From contig JALBYC010000027.1 of NCBI GenBank assembly GCA_023212645.1, positions 62,001 through 126,000 of the forward strand: a DNA stretch of 64,000 nucleotides. The letters are read 5' to 3'. Under the pieces are notes generated by a model, which worked only from the letters and a program-made list of their open reading frames with translations, was not told where the DNA came from and ran no database searches. Below, piece after piece: positions 23,717-33,982 of this stretch. Origin of the DNA: Farysia itapuensis (Eukaryota > Basidiomycota > Ustilaginomycetes > Ustilaginales > Ustilaginaceae). Position 1 is the stretch's first letter. The number at the start of each line of letters is the position of its first letter. A program made the translations under genes and the position numbers.

Positions 23717-24535
23717 TTATTTCTTCTTGTTGGCAACGGTGCGTCCGCGACGGCCGGTGGTCTTGGTGTGCTGTCCACGGACACGGAGACCAAGGTAGTG
23801 ACGGATACCACGGTGTGCCTTGATCTTCTTCAATCGCTCCAGATCGTCACGCAGCTTCGAGTCAATGTTGTTGGACAAAAGCTGGCCGCTCTTGCCGTCA
23901 ACAATGTCCTTCTGTCTGTTGAGGAACCAGGTGGGGATCTTGAACTCGGCGGGGTTCTGCAGGATCGTGACGATTCGCTCCAGCTCATCAGAGTTCAGTT
24001 CACCAGCTCTGTAGGTTAATCAAGAGGAAAGGTCAGTGGCCGTTAGTGTTGCTAGGGTAGCTACGAATACTCACCGCTTGCCGAGGTCGATATCAGCCTT
24101 CTTGCAGACAATGTTGGCATATCGTCGACCAACACCCTTGATCTGGGTGAGGGCGTACTGGACCTTGACCTTGCCGTCAACGTTGGTGTTGAGCAATCTA
24201 CATTATCGAAAGAATGCGGTCAGTTACTGTTACCTGCTGCACGTTTGTCGGAGCCTGACTCGCAGCTGTCCTGTCTGTAACACAACGCAACATGACTCCC
24301 AGCATCCAGCACCAAGTCTGTACCATCATGTCTCGCATGTTTCGAGACTGGGGCATGATGATTGCACTGGAATCTCTGCAATTTGCGTTTCTGCAATACT
24401 TCGAATGCTGTAGGCTGTTCGTTGTCGTATCCAACGAGATCTCGGACTCGGAGCTGCTGAAGTCGGCGTGGATGTTGATGCTTACCGCAAGATGAAGGCG
24501 AAGTTCTGCGACGGGTCGGGTGGTACGAGAGACAT
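23717..24535 (-). CDS. RPS18: 40S ribosomal protein S18 (uS13), three exons
   Basis: Exons are 24535-24486, 24197-24075 and 24008-23717; introns are 288 and 66 nt. The joined frame encodes 154 residues: [17 protein letters not shown], then [60 protein letters not shown], and a basic tail ending [12 protein letters not shown]. uS13 sits in the head of the small subunit, contacting tRNA and the large subunit. Both introns interrupt an Arg codon after its second base (CG|A). The first intron is four times the length of any other intron in the window. Identity is certain; exon borders rest on canonical GT...AG sites and frame continuity. Confidence 0.97.
24198..24485 (-). other. Unusually long first intron of RPS18
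   Basis: 288 nt, against 63-75 nt for the other eight introns recognised here. It starts GTAAGC and ends AATGTAG. I found no clear C/D (RUGAUGA...CUGA) or H/ACA boxes by eye, so a hosted snoRNA is only a possibility; regulatory splicing is another. Confidence 0.75.
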
Positions 24536-26304
24536 GATGGCGATAGTATGTACGGAAAGGAAGGGCGGACGGAGAAGTCTAGATTGGCAGAGCAAGGCGG
24601 TCTGGCTTGGATTGCACGCGGCTCCGCCTGTAGGGGACAAATGACCCATCCGACCCGCGTATTTCAGTTGGAGCGTGTGAACTTTTATTTTTTGGCTGCA
24701 AGTTCAAATTGGTCTAACAAGAAGAAGGTTTCTTCTGATATCGTTGCATCGGCGCCCGATGTTGCGAGCTGCGCGGATCCTGCAAGCGTGATCGGAAATG
24801 AGCGGATGCTGAGCAGAGAGTACATATACGTTGAGCCCAGCGCGTCTTGCCTTCTTCTCCTAACCATATGTGTAAGTCTCACCTTCCCCCACAAGGATCG
24901 ACGTGACCAGCATCTGTTGCAAGCGTAGGCGCATTCGCGGCTGCGCGTTCAACACTGCAGTCGTCAGATCGACAGAGGAGCCCGCGCTGACCACTAAGCT
25001 TCTTCTCTTTCTTTTGATGCACGTCTACAGTGAGGCAGGCGCTTTATCCAGTGAGGTCTTTACCGAGGAGAAGCTTATTGCTGATTGCAAATTACCTATA
25101 TTGCACGTTCTTGTTGTCATCTATGACGACTTGACAATTTTTGGCCTCTTTTAGCTTCTCGTCCCTCTCGTTTCGAGCAGGTCGTTGCTCATCTGATAGT
25201 ATGGTGCCCGATCTGTGCGTCGGCTGGGCGTGGACATCTTTGCGTGCTTGCTCACAGTCACTACAGCTCATTATAATGACAAAGCGTTAAACGTTCTCAG
25301 TGAAGTGGCAGTATGGATGGCATAGGACGTGCTCAAGTATGGTGTATGGTTTAGTTGGACTTGTCTGTGACAGTTTGAAACGGCCCGTCAAACTTGCAAA
25401 TTATTTTGATGGAGAATCTGTGGGCAAAGATGCTAGCTGCGAATTGCAGCGTTTGGTATAAGAAGTCCAATTGTGCAGCGGCCAAGGGTTGATTCCTCAT
25501 ACTTGTAAGTTATCTACGTACCCAGTCTCTTGCTCCCACTTTGGCGCTCCCTCTCTTGCGAAGAAGGGCTCACCGTCAACTTGGACAAAGACGCACCGAA
25601 GACATGCACAAATGCTGACCTCTCTTTCTCGTTCTCTTCACAAACCACCTCTAGACCTTGGCACTTCCACTCTCGCTCACGCATGGGGGCTGGAGAGAGG
25701 GAGTCGTTGGGCTTGCACGGCCACCCGATTTGACCTACCGACGACACCTTCCCGCCTCTCTCCTTTGGGGGGAGGTCTGCCTGAATATATGGACCTGGAG
25801 CACGCTTTCTACGGAGGGTGTGCTCCTATCTCTTTTGGCGGGAGCTGCTTATGTAAGCATGACTTAGTGTCTGCATTTTGAGATTGCAGCCAACGTCATT
25901 CACGTGCGGACCGTTTGGCTCGCCGACGGGTATCATCGTCAGTTTGTGGGGAAGGAGCGGGAACCTACGCAGTTCGGCACCTACTTTGGTGCATAGATCA
26001 TGTGAAATCATTATACTTTTGGGGCTAGATAGCTGACAACCCCGCAAAGCTGATCATCTTGTCCCGAATCAAGCCGAGTGTGTTTGACGAGCTTAAGCCG
26101 ATATGTGTGACAAGAGTATGGAATTAGAGGTACATCGGGCTCGGGCGCCGGCTGTATCCGGTCTATCGTACTGCTTCCTGACAGCCTCTTACTTTTCACC
26201 ACTCCGGCTCTCACATTGATTTGAGCTTTGAGGTTGACCAATCGCGAAGAGTGCCGTCTCACGCTCATTTGCTCCACTGACCCCCGCGCGAAGTCACTGT
26301 CAGC
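24536..26304. other. Gene-poor 1.8-kb intergenic region
   Basis: Lies between the divergent RPS18 and TMEM135-like genes, much longer than most gaps here. It contains short ATG ORFs (for example within 25471-25881) with no recognisable domain and no codon pattern like the neighbours. A 7-bp hairpin occurs at 25797-25826 (GGAGCAC...GTGCTCC). No tRNA-like B box with a matching A box was found. A noncoding RNA cannot be excluded. Confidence 0.5.
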
Positions 26305-28293
26305 ATGTCTGGATTGCCAATCACATCCGGCAGCAACAAGCTGGAGGCGGATGCTGAAAAGGTGCCGCCTCGTCGCCGCACCATGCCGGGTCTGCAGCTA
26401 CCACAGATGACCAAGATGGACGGCGATTCGGCTTCCGACGTTGATTCTGACGAAGAGTACTCACGTTGGGCAGCTGCGTCCGGTCCACCGACGCCCAACA
26501 TCTCAGAAACCGCAGCCCAGCTGCGTCGCAGTCTGAGTGTCACCGCTCTCCAGGACCTGGCACATATGCCTCCGAGTCAGATTCGCAAGTCTGTTGGCAA
26601 ACGCGTCTGGCGGCCACAGGACGAGGAAGCCCGTATGCCCTCTGACTGGGAACGCCTTGTGGTCCACGTCGTACGTGGAGGCATCCGTGCTGGTATTCTG
26701 GCCTTTGCGCTACGAGCGACCTTGATGCTTGTACTCGAGATCGTCAAATCGTTACGTACCAAAAGATTCAAGCGTAACGCGTACGGCATTGCTCTACTGG
26801 GTCCCAAGAACTTCCGCTTCGCCGGCATGTTCTCTCTCTGGGCGGTACTGTACAAAGCGACCCACAACTCGCTGCGTCTGCTCACGCCTCCGCCCCCTCG
26901 CAAAAGCAGATCGCGTTCGCAAACTCTGGAAGGCAAGGAATCTATCAGTGGCGCTCAGACTCCGGAAGAGAGCGGACATACGAGCGGTACAACGACGCCG
27001 CGATCGGGCAGAGCTGCACTCGAAGGCAAGAATCCGGAAGACAAAGCTCATGAAAAGTCGCTACAGAAACGCAAGGCTTTCATGCTGGATCCGCGCTCCA
27101 AAGTCTGGCACGCATACCTCGCCGGTGCCATTTCAGCTCTCGCCGTCATGGTGGAAGATCGGGGTAACCGAATTTCGCTCGCTCAGCAACTGTTTGTGCG
27201 TGGTCTAGAAGGAACGTACAACGTTGCTCACTCGCGAGGTCTTGTCAATATTCCCTACGGCGCCGTCATCACCTTCGGACTGGCATGCGGTCAAATCATG
27301 TGGGCCTGGCTTGAGGCTCCTGAATCGCTGCCCAGTGGCTACCGTAGCTGGATCACGCGCGCATCTCAAGTGACTCCAGGCGTGCCTACAGTCTACCGTC
27401 AGATCAAATTTGAACGATCTGCTGACGTCGAATTCGCCCTTCAGTGGTTCCCAGAAGGAGTGGTCCCCAATCCGATCTCTACCTCTCCGCTTCGATATGC
27501 CGATGTTGCGCCCAACAGCATGAATCGCCGCGGAATCAAGGGCAAGAACGTGCGCAAGATTGTCGAATGGATGGAGCGAGCACGCAAAGGTGATCCCGGA
27601 GACGTCGTCGACTGCGCCCTCATCCATCCATGGGAGACGAGCCATCTTCGAAGTCCCTTTGATCGATTCATTGAAGTCACACGATGGATCTTACCCGTCT
27701 ACCTGACTTTGTACTTTATCCCAGCCGTGTTCCTCCGACCGGGATCTTTCTTCAAGAACCCGGTCAAGGCTGCCACTCGTTCGCTGTTGGGAGCCGTGCG
27801 CTCGTCCTCCTTCTTGGGCGTGTTTGTCATTATCTTCCAGACACTGTTCTGCGCGGAGCACTCGTTGCACAACTTTATCGCCAGTCGACCGAACCTGCGC
27901 GCGCGTGTGCCCGATTGGGTTTTGCGAACGTTGCTCAGTTCGTGGGTCAAGTGGGTGACTGGCTTCTTGACCTGCTTGTCGCTCTTCGTGGAGAACTCGC
28001 GTCGACGTGCCGAGTTGGCCGCATACGTGTTGCCAAAGGGACTTGAAAGTGCGTGGTCGGTACTGCGCAAGAAGTCGTATGTTCCCTTCGTGCCCGGTGG
28101 TGACTTGCTCCTCACGTCCATGGGCATGTCCCTCGTCATGGGAACCTACGCCCAGAATCCAGAACATCTCTCCGGTCTCGTTCGTCGTGTCGTCTACCAA
28201 GTAAGTCTTCGTCCTCACCCCCTTAGATCAGACCATGAATCGTAGTCATACTGACCCACTTCTCACCCATCGCAGTTCGTCGGACGCAATTAG
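26305..28293 (+). CDS. TMEM135-like multi-pass membrane protein, two exons
   Basis: Exon 1 is 26305-28200 and exon 2 is 28276-28293. A 75-nt intron (GTAAGT...CGCAG, with a CTGAC branch-like motif) lies between, and the last exon adds only FVGRN for a 637-residue product. The N-terminal ~100 residues are polar. Hydrophobic segments follow: IRAGILAFALRATLMLVLEI, FRFAGMFSLWAVLYKA, YLAGAISALAVMVEDRG, GAVITFGLACGQIMWAW, and a C-terminal set (WILPVYLTLYFIPAVFL, SSSFLGVFVIIFQTLFCAEH). The block YLAGAISALAVM...EDRGNRISLAQQL and the HPWETSHL motif match fungal relatives of TMEM135, a peroxisome/mitochondria-associated membrane protein of unclear biochemical role. If the intron is retained, translation ends 45 nt further with a different tail. 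Confidence 0.85.
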
Positions 28294-28446
28294 AGGTAGT
28301 ATCGATACTCAAGCAGGTCCTCACATGAATGCACCGTGTAATACAAACTGCTCAGCACATCCGTCCAAATCCTACAATGTCGGGCAGCAATCAATATTCT
28401 CGATCTTTGTGTTTGTGTGAACTATCAATAATTAGGTGCATTCTGG

Positions 28447-31400
28447 TTAGTTGGCAATCTCGCAGAGAAGGTCGCCCTGAGAGACAGAGTCGCTCTGTTC
28501 GACCGTGACTCGCTTAATGTGTCCGCCGACGGGGGCTGAGACGACCGTCTCCATCTTCATGGCGCTCATGACGAACAGAGGATCACCAGCTTTGATGGCA
28601 GCGCCTTCCTTGACACGGATCTCGACAACAACACCGGCAAGAGGCGAGCCGACACTGCCAGGCTCAGAGGAAGCCTTCTCACGCGTGACCGTCTCGACGG
28701 CAGCGCTTCGGTCCTCGATGGTCAGTGCTCGGGGCTCGGCGTTGAGCTCAAAGAAGACCTCTCGCGTGCCGCTGCTCGTGTTGAGAGCGCCAACAGCAAG
28801 CATCTTGACAATCAGCAGCTTTCCTCGGTCAATGTACGCGTGCAGCTCTTCACCCGGGTGAGACTTGCCCAAGAAGTAGCGAGTGGGCAGGTTGCTGAGA
28901 TCACCATACAGGTCCAAGAAGCCTTGGAACTCCTCAAAGACCTTGGGGTACATGACGTAGCTGATAGCGTCGGTGGCACTCATCGAACGCCCGTACTTGG
29001 CGGTCAGGTCCTTTCGCACCTTGGCAAAGTCGATGGGCTCCATACTTGCGCCTGGTCGGCCATCAATGCGCTTACGGTCGCGGATGATCTTGGTTCGCAG
29101 AGCCTCCGGGAAACCGCCCGGAGGTGTGCCAAGGAAACCTTGGAAGTACTCAATGACCGAGCTAGGGAAGTCGAGCTTGTCAGCACGTTCCTCAACGTCC
29201 TTTGCCGAAAGCTTGTTGGCAACCATGAATTGGGCAAAGTCACCGACGACCTTTGAAGAGGGAGTTACCTTGACGATGTCACCACAGAGCTTGTTAGCCT
29301 GGATGTATGCGGTCTTGATCTCCTTCCATTGAGTTCCAAGACCGAGCTGCTGCGACTGGAACATGAGGTTGGTGTACTGTCCACCGGGCATTTCGTGGTC
29401 GAAGACGGAAGAATCGGAAGCCTTAACATTAGCCTCGAAGCACTGGTACAGCTGTCGGACCTGACTCCAATACAAATTGAGGTTTTGGATGTCTTCGTGT
29501 CGGATACCTGCTCCAAGTCCTGTCTGCTCGAGTGCGCTGACAAGGGCACCCATCGACGGCTGTGAAGTGAGACCGCTCATACTGTCAATAGCAACGTCGA
29601 CGACATCGGCACCAGCCTCGGCACAAGCAAGCATACTCGACAGCGCGATACCAGCGGTATCGTGTGAGTGCACGTGGATCGGAAGGTCAGGGTATTTCTT
29701 CCTGATGGCACCAATCAGCATGCGAGCAGCGGCAGGCTTGAGCAGACCGGCCATGTCTTTGATACCAAGGACGTGAATGCCAGTCTTGACCAGCTCGTCA
29801 GTCAAGTTGACGTAGTACTCGAGCGTGTACTTGGGGTGCTTGGTAGGATTAGCAACATCACCAGTGTAGCAGATGGTGCCTTCAGCAACACCTCCGGCCT
29901 TTTTGGCAGCGTCAATTCCAAGCCTGAGAGAGTCGAGCGAGTTGAGAGAGTCAAAGACTCGGAAGATATCGAGACCACACTCGACTGCCTTCTTGCTGAA
30001 CTCGTAGATGGCGTTGTCAGGGTACGCCGTGTAGCCTACCGCGTTCGCGCCTCGAACAAGGGCTTGCAGCGGAATGTTGGGAACAAGCTTGCGGATCTTT
30101 CGCAGTCTCTCCCAAGGATCTTCGTACAGGAAGCGCATAGCAACGTCAAATGTGGCGCCACCCCAGCACTCGAGGGAGAAAGCATTTTTGAGGACGTAAC
30201 TGGTCTCCTTGGCAATGTTGACCATGTCAATCGTTCGCAGTCTTGTGGCAAACAGACTCTGGTGTGCATCTCGCCAGGTTGTGTCCATGATGAGTGTACC
30301 TTTGTATGCTCGAACGGCCTTGGCAAAGGCTTCGGGACCTTCATTGACAATGATGTTTCGCCAGCCTTCCGTGCAGGGGCTGCTGGTGTCGAGCTTCTTG
30401 GAAGGATCGTTGGGATCGGTGAAGGTTGGAATCTGGATCTCTTCCTTGAGACCAGGCTCACCCATTTGACCGGCGATGGAACTACCATTGACAGCGACAT
30501 CTCCAAGATAGTTGAGCAGTTTCTGAGCCCGGTTCTTAGTCTGGACCAGATTGAACAGGTCTGGCGTGTCGTCGATCATTGTTGTCCAAGTGCTGGCAGT
30601 CGCAAAGGCCTCGTGTGTGAGCAGACGGAAGAGGAAAGGAATGTTGGTCTTAACACCTCGGATTCGGAACTCTACCAGAGCTCGGAGCATCTTTCTCCTC
30701 GCCACTTCATAGGTAGCGCCTCGGCAAGTAACTTTGACCAGCAGAGAATCGTAATGGGGTGTGATCTGAGCACCTGCAAAGCCAGATCCAGCATCGAGAC
30801 GCACGCCATTGCCACCTGCTGATCGATAGACCTCGATTCGGCCAGTATCGGGCTGGAAGTTGGCAGCAGGATCTTCGGTGGTGATTCGGCACTGAATGGC
30901 AGAGCCTCGCTTCTGGATGGTGTCTTGGCTCAATCCGAGGTCGGCCAATGTAGCACCAGCAGCGATCTGGATTTGAGCTCCGACAACGTCGATGCCCGTG
31001 ATCTCTTCGGTGATGGTGTGCTCGACCTGCAGACGAGGGTTGATCTCGATGAAGTAGTATCGGTTCTGCTGATCGACCAAGAACTCGGCTGTACCGGCGT
31101 TGCGGTAGTTGGCAGTCTTGGCGAGACGCACAGCATCGTTTAGGATGGCTTGTCGCACATCATCTCGGAGGTTGGGAGCGGGAGCGACTTCGACAACCTT
31201 CTGATGACGTCGCTGGACAGAGCAGTCGCGCTCAAACAGATGAACGACGTTGCCTTCACCATCGGCCAAGAGCTGTACTTCGATGTGACGAGGCCTGTCG
31301 AGGAATCGTTCGATAAAGACAGTAGGATCGCCAAAGGCCGACTTTGCCTCGGAAACGGCTCGTTCGAAAGACTCCTTGAACTCCTCCATCTTTCGAACGA

Positions 31401-32073
31401 CTCGCATACCACGTCCACCGCCGCCCATAGCAGCTTTGATGATGACGGGTAGACCGACCTCCTCCACGAAAGGCTTAGCGTCTTCATAGCTGGCGATAGG
31501 GCCAGGTGTACCGGGCACGATGGGGACGTTGGCTTCGCGGGCAAGGTCTCGCGCCTTTGTCTTGTCTCCCAGACCGTCGATGGTTTCTGGTCGAGGTCCA
31601 ATGAAAGCAATACCAGCCTCTTCGACCTTTTTGGCGAATGCCGGGTTCTCAGAGAGGAAGCCGTAACCGGGGTGGATCATATCGACCTTGTGCTCCAGAG
31701 CGACGCGGATAATGTCGTCCATCGCGAGGTAGGCGGACACGGGAGCGAGACCGGCACCGACTTGGTAAGCTTCATCGGCCTTGTATCGATGAGCGCTCAT
31801 GCGATCCTCAAAGCTGTAGATGGCTACTGTCGTCATGGCGAGCTCGTGTGCCGTTCGGAAGATTCGAATGGCGATTTCGCCACGATTGGCAACCATGAGC
31901 TTTCGGAGGGGGCCGGTTGGCTCGCCTCCCATGCTGTTCCTGATACGCTGAATGGTGGGGAAGAGATGGCCGGTTCTCTCTCCGGGAGTTCCAGGCTGGC
32001 TCTCAAAAGTGTCGACAAAGGTGCTCCTGGGAGCTCCCTTGGGAGGTTGGCTGCTCTCTACTTCTCCGGACAT
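28447..32073 (-). CDS. PYC1: Pyruvate carboxylase
   Basis: Biotin enzyme making oxaloacetate from pyruvate, bicarbonate and ATP (anaplerosis, gluconeogenesis). The 1208-residue product has a ~60-residue N-terminal extension, then the biotin carboxylase domain (KLMVANRGEIAIRIFRTAHE, IHPGYGFLSENPAFA, the ATP-grasp loop MGGGGRGMRVVRK, HIEVQLLADGEGNVVHLFER). The carboxyltransferase domain follows (TTWRDAHQSLFATRLRT, SLECWGGATFDVAMRFL, HSHDTAG). The C-terminal biotinyl domain carries the acceptor Lys in SAMKMET (about residue 1173). No mitochondrial presequence is evident, so it is probably cytosolic as in most fungi. The start is the ATG at 32073 (AAGATGTCC); the codon that could extend it is TTG. 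Very secure. Confidence 0.98.
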   Translation of the reverse strand: MSGEVESSQPPKGAPRSTFVDTFESQPGTPGERTGHLFPTIQRIRNSMGGEPTGPLRKLMVANRGEIAIRIFRTAHELAMTTVAIYSFEDRMSAHRYKADEAYQVGAGLAPVSAYLAMDDIIRVALEHKVDMIHPGYGFLSENPAFAKKVEEAGIAFIGPRPETIDGLGDKTKARDLAREANVPIVPGTPGPIASYEDAKPFVEEVGLPVIIKAAMGGGGRGMRVVRKMEEFKESFERAVSEAKSAFGDPTVFIERFLDRPRHIEVQLLADGEGNVVHLFERDCSVQRRHQKVVEVAPAPNLRDDVRQAILNDAVRLAKTANYRNAGTAEFLVDQQNRYYFIEINPRLQVEHTITEEITGIDVVGAQIQIAAGATLADLGLSQDTIQKRGSAIQCRITTEDPAANFQPDTGRIEVYRSAGGNGVRLDAGSGFAGAQITPHYDSLLVKVTCRGATYEVARRKMLRALVEFRIRGVKTNIPFLFRLLTHEAFATASTWTTMIDDTPDLFNLVQTKNRAQKLLNYLGDVAVNGSSIAGQMGEPGLKEEIQIPTFTDPNDPSKKLDTSSPCTEGWRNIIVNEGPEAFAKAVRAYKGTLIMDTTWRDAHQSLFATRLRTIDMVNIAKETSYVLKNAFSLECWGGATFDVAMRFLYEDPWERLRKIRKLVPNIPLQALVRGANAVGYTAYPDNAIYEFSKKAVECGLDIFRVFDSLNSLDSLRLGIDAAKKAGGVAEGTICYTGDVANPTKHPKYTLEYYVNLTDELVKTGIHVLGIKDMAGLLKPAAARMLIGAIRKKYPDLPIHVHSHDTAGIALSSMLACAEAGADVVDVAIDSMSGLTSQPSMGALVSALEQTGLGAGIRHEDIQNLNLYWSQVRQLYQCFEANVKASDSSVFDHEMPGGQYTNLMFQSQQLGLGTQWKEIKTAYIQANKLCGDIVKVTPSSKVVGDFAQFMVANKLSAKDVEERADKLDFPSSVIEYFQGFLGTPPGGFPEALRTKIIRDRKRIDGRPGASMEPIDFAKVRKDLTAKYGRSMSATDAISYVMYPKVFEEFQGFLDLYGDLSNLPTRYFLGKSHPGEELHAYIDRGKLLIVKMLAVGALNTSSGTREVFFELNAEPRALTIEDRSAAVETVTREKASSEPGSVGSPLAGVVVEIRVKEGAAIKAGDPLFVMSAMKMETVVSAPVGGHIKRVTVEQSDSVSQGDLLCEIAN

Positions 32074-32615
32074 CTTGACGCAGTTGAGCAAGCCACGCTT
32101 GCGAGTGAGTCAGTGTTCTCGTAGGGGGATAGGGATGTGGGAGAAGGAAGGAAGGGAGAGGTGAAAAGCGATGGCGATAAGCCTGGAGTGCTTTGATCGT
32201 CGCGGATGTTCGCCCGCCCGGAACAAAGCCGCTTTTCACAGAGATAGCCGCACACGTAACGAGATATACGGAAAAGGGTCCGTGCATTTTTGGCATAGAT
32301 TCGTCCGATTGTGCATCATCAATCCAATCTGTCACAGAGTGCGAGAGGTAACGAGGTAATATGGTAATCTCGTATTTTTTGGCGTTGTTGGATTGCTTTG
32401 GCTTGAATCGATCTCGATATCTCGATGTCTCGAGTTTCCCCAAAGGTGTTGCTTATTATGGTACAGCAGAGATAACCGCACGCTGACAAGCTGCGCACGT
32501 CCGACGGCCGCACTATCAGGTAAGGTAGAATCGCGTAGATTGGTATATATAATGGCTTACAGCTTGACGTGCTTCTCGATCCAGATCCCACATCAGCATC
32601 CAGAACACTTCGGCC
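32074..32615. promoter_or_regulatory. Divergent promoter region PYC1 / small ORF
   Basis: 542 bp. It includes a TATATATAA box at 32544-32552, 64 bp upstream of the ATG at 32616. Two GATAA motifs occur (near 32175 and 32471). No other gene is seen. Confidence 0.5.
32544..32552 (+). promoter_or_regulatory. TATA box of the small mitochondrial-type ORF
   Basis: A strong TATATATAA sequence 64 bp upstream of the ATG at 32616. It supports transcription of that small gene; the assignment is inference from spacing. Confidence 0.5.
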
Positions 32616-32915
32616 ATGCTTGCACAGATCGCTCGACGAACTTTCTCTTCTCGCTCAGCCATACGAGCTCCTCCTGCTCCGCCATCTACGGCTGCGCCAC
32701 TGATCAACAGAGTCTCTCCGATGGCGATCCGGTCTGGTCGCGTGGCTATGCTTCCAAAAGCATCTGAGCCCAGTCACCTTCCTAGCACTGTCAGCCATGT
32801 CAGCACATCCTCCGCCGCTGTACAGCAAGCTGCGACCGATGAGCTTTTCACGGTTGGCACCGTCTCGGTCCCCAGCGACGATGTTGTCGTCGTGCGAATG
32901 GGGGAGGACAAGTGA
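32616..32915 (+). CDS. Small protein with mitochondrial-type N-terminus (hypothetical)
   Basis: A 99-residue ATG ORF preceded by a good TATA box. The N-terminus MLAQIARRTFSSRSAIRAP is an excellent candidate presequence: amphipathic, Arg/Ser-rich and free of acidic residues to about residue 45. The middle is Ala/Pro/Ser-rich. The C-terminal third (ATDELFTVGTVSVPSDDVVV) is more ordered and ends VRMGEDK. I do not recognise the family. It could be a small mitochondrial assembly or membrane-associated factor, or a non-conserved ORF. The case rests on promoter spacing and the N-terminal composition. Confidence 0.55.
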   Translation: MLAQIARRTFSSRSAIRAPPAPPSTAAPLINRVSPMAIRSGRVAMLPKASEPSHLPSTVSHVSTSSAAVQQAATDELFTVGTVSVPSDDVVVVRMGEDK

Positions 32916-33982
32916 TCAAGTCAATCTTCCTAACGCTACGTTTCCGGTAGAAATCTCCTGTTACTGCTCTGCACCATACCCTTCTCGCCTCGTACCTAGA
33001 AACGCACATCGTGTCTCGCATTCAGAACTCGTTTGTTGTCCAAGAGCGCCCAGACAGACACAGCCTGCTATAGAAATGTTGGGGATATCGGGGGATCGGG
33101 TATGGATTTCCTGACGTCTCGATCGATTCAGATCGGAGAGATTAAGTTTGGTTGTTGCCAAATTCGGCTCCGTTTTATCGCCCTTTGATAAAAGTGCTAC
33201 AGCGAGATTCGGACTCCGACGAAAAGTGAAAAATAATCGGATGAATCTGATTGGTGCGGCTCGATCGTTTCCGAAGTAGCCAGTCATCATTTGTCTGTTC
33301 CTCGTACTGCTCCTACGTCCAATCAAGCATCCGTGGCAGGCCTGCTTGGCCGGTTTTCAATACCACCCACGCCGAGGTGATTCTGGAGCATAGCCCACGG
33401 CTTAGTAATTGGCAAATCTTTACCGACGAATCACGGGGCGAGATAGATTTCTTTTTTTCTCTTTTTGTTTGTCTTATCATAATCGCCTCCGAAGCTGCTG
33501 TGTAATCTACACAGGCTCAGTCGGCTTTGCAGACAGCAAAGTCCCCCCACGGCAAAAGTGCGCCTTGAAGATCTGACGCTTTGCCGGCCTCTGCATCATC
33601 ACAGACGGCATCAAGAGGGCCGCGTTTGTGTTTGACGTTGCCGCTCCCCTTGATCATCGCCTCTTCTTCCTCGTTCCCACACCTTCCCTCCTTGCCTTAT
33701 CGCGCCGACCATTCCCCGTTCCCTTATCTGAGTTTTGATCGACCTCGTTAGTGCGGTCAGCTGTCCTTCGGATCAGCTCCACACTTGCATCGAGATTAGC
33801 ACGCTGCTACAGGAGCTAGCAAGACCTTCGCGTCTTTTGTCTATTGTACTCGAGACTTCATCTGCACACTCTGTCTCGACCAATCAGACTTTTGGCAAGG
33901 CCGCAATTCAACAAAGACTTGCTTGTCGCCCACACTGCACCCTCCCTTTGCTCGATAAGTGCCATCCCTAGAGCAAAGAGGG
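32916..33982 (+). promoter_or_regulatory. Upstream region of the Urbs1-like gene, several GATAA motifs
   Basis: 1067 bp without a convincing gene. GATAA cores on either strand occur at about 33175-33180, 33186-33191, 33474-33479, 33697-33702, 33724-33729 and 33953-33958. The last ~300 bp is pyrimidine-rich, like other fungal leaders. Because the downstream gene encodes a GATA factor, autoregulation is plausible but not shown. Confidence 0.5.

Noticed and set aside
25471..25881. Plus-strand frame in the gap before the TMEM135-like gene
   Set aside because: No domain, no good start and composition unlike coding sequence.
29668..30822. 384-codon plus-strand frame opposite pyruvate carboxylase
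   Set aside because: It is the antisense shadow of a conserved coding sequence and has no independent features.
33959..33982. Eight extra N-terminal residues on the Urbs1-like factor
   Set aside because: The extension would start at GTG; ATG at 33983 is preferred.
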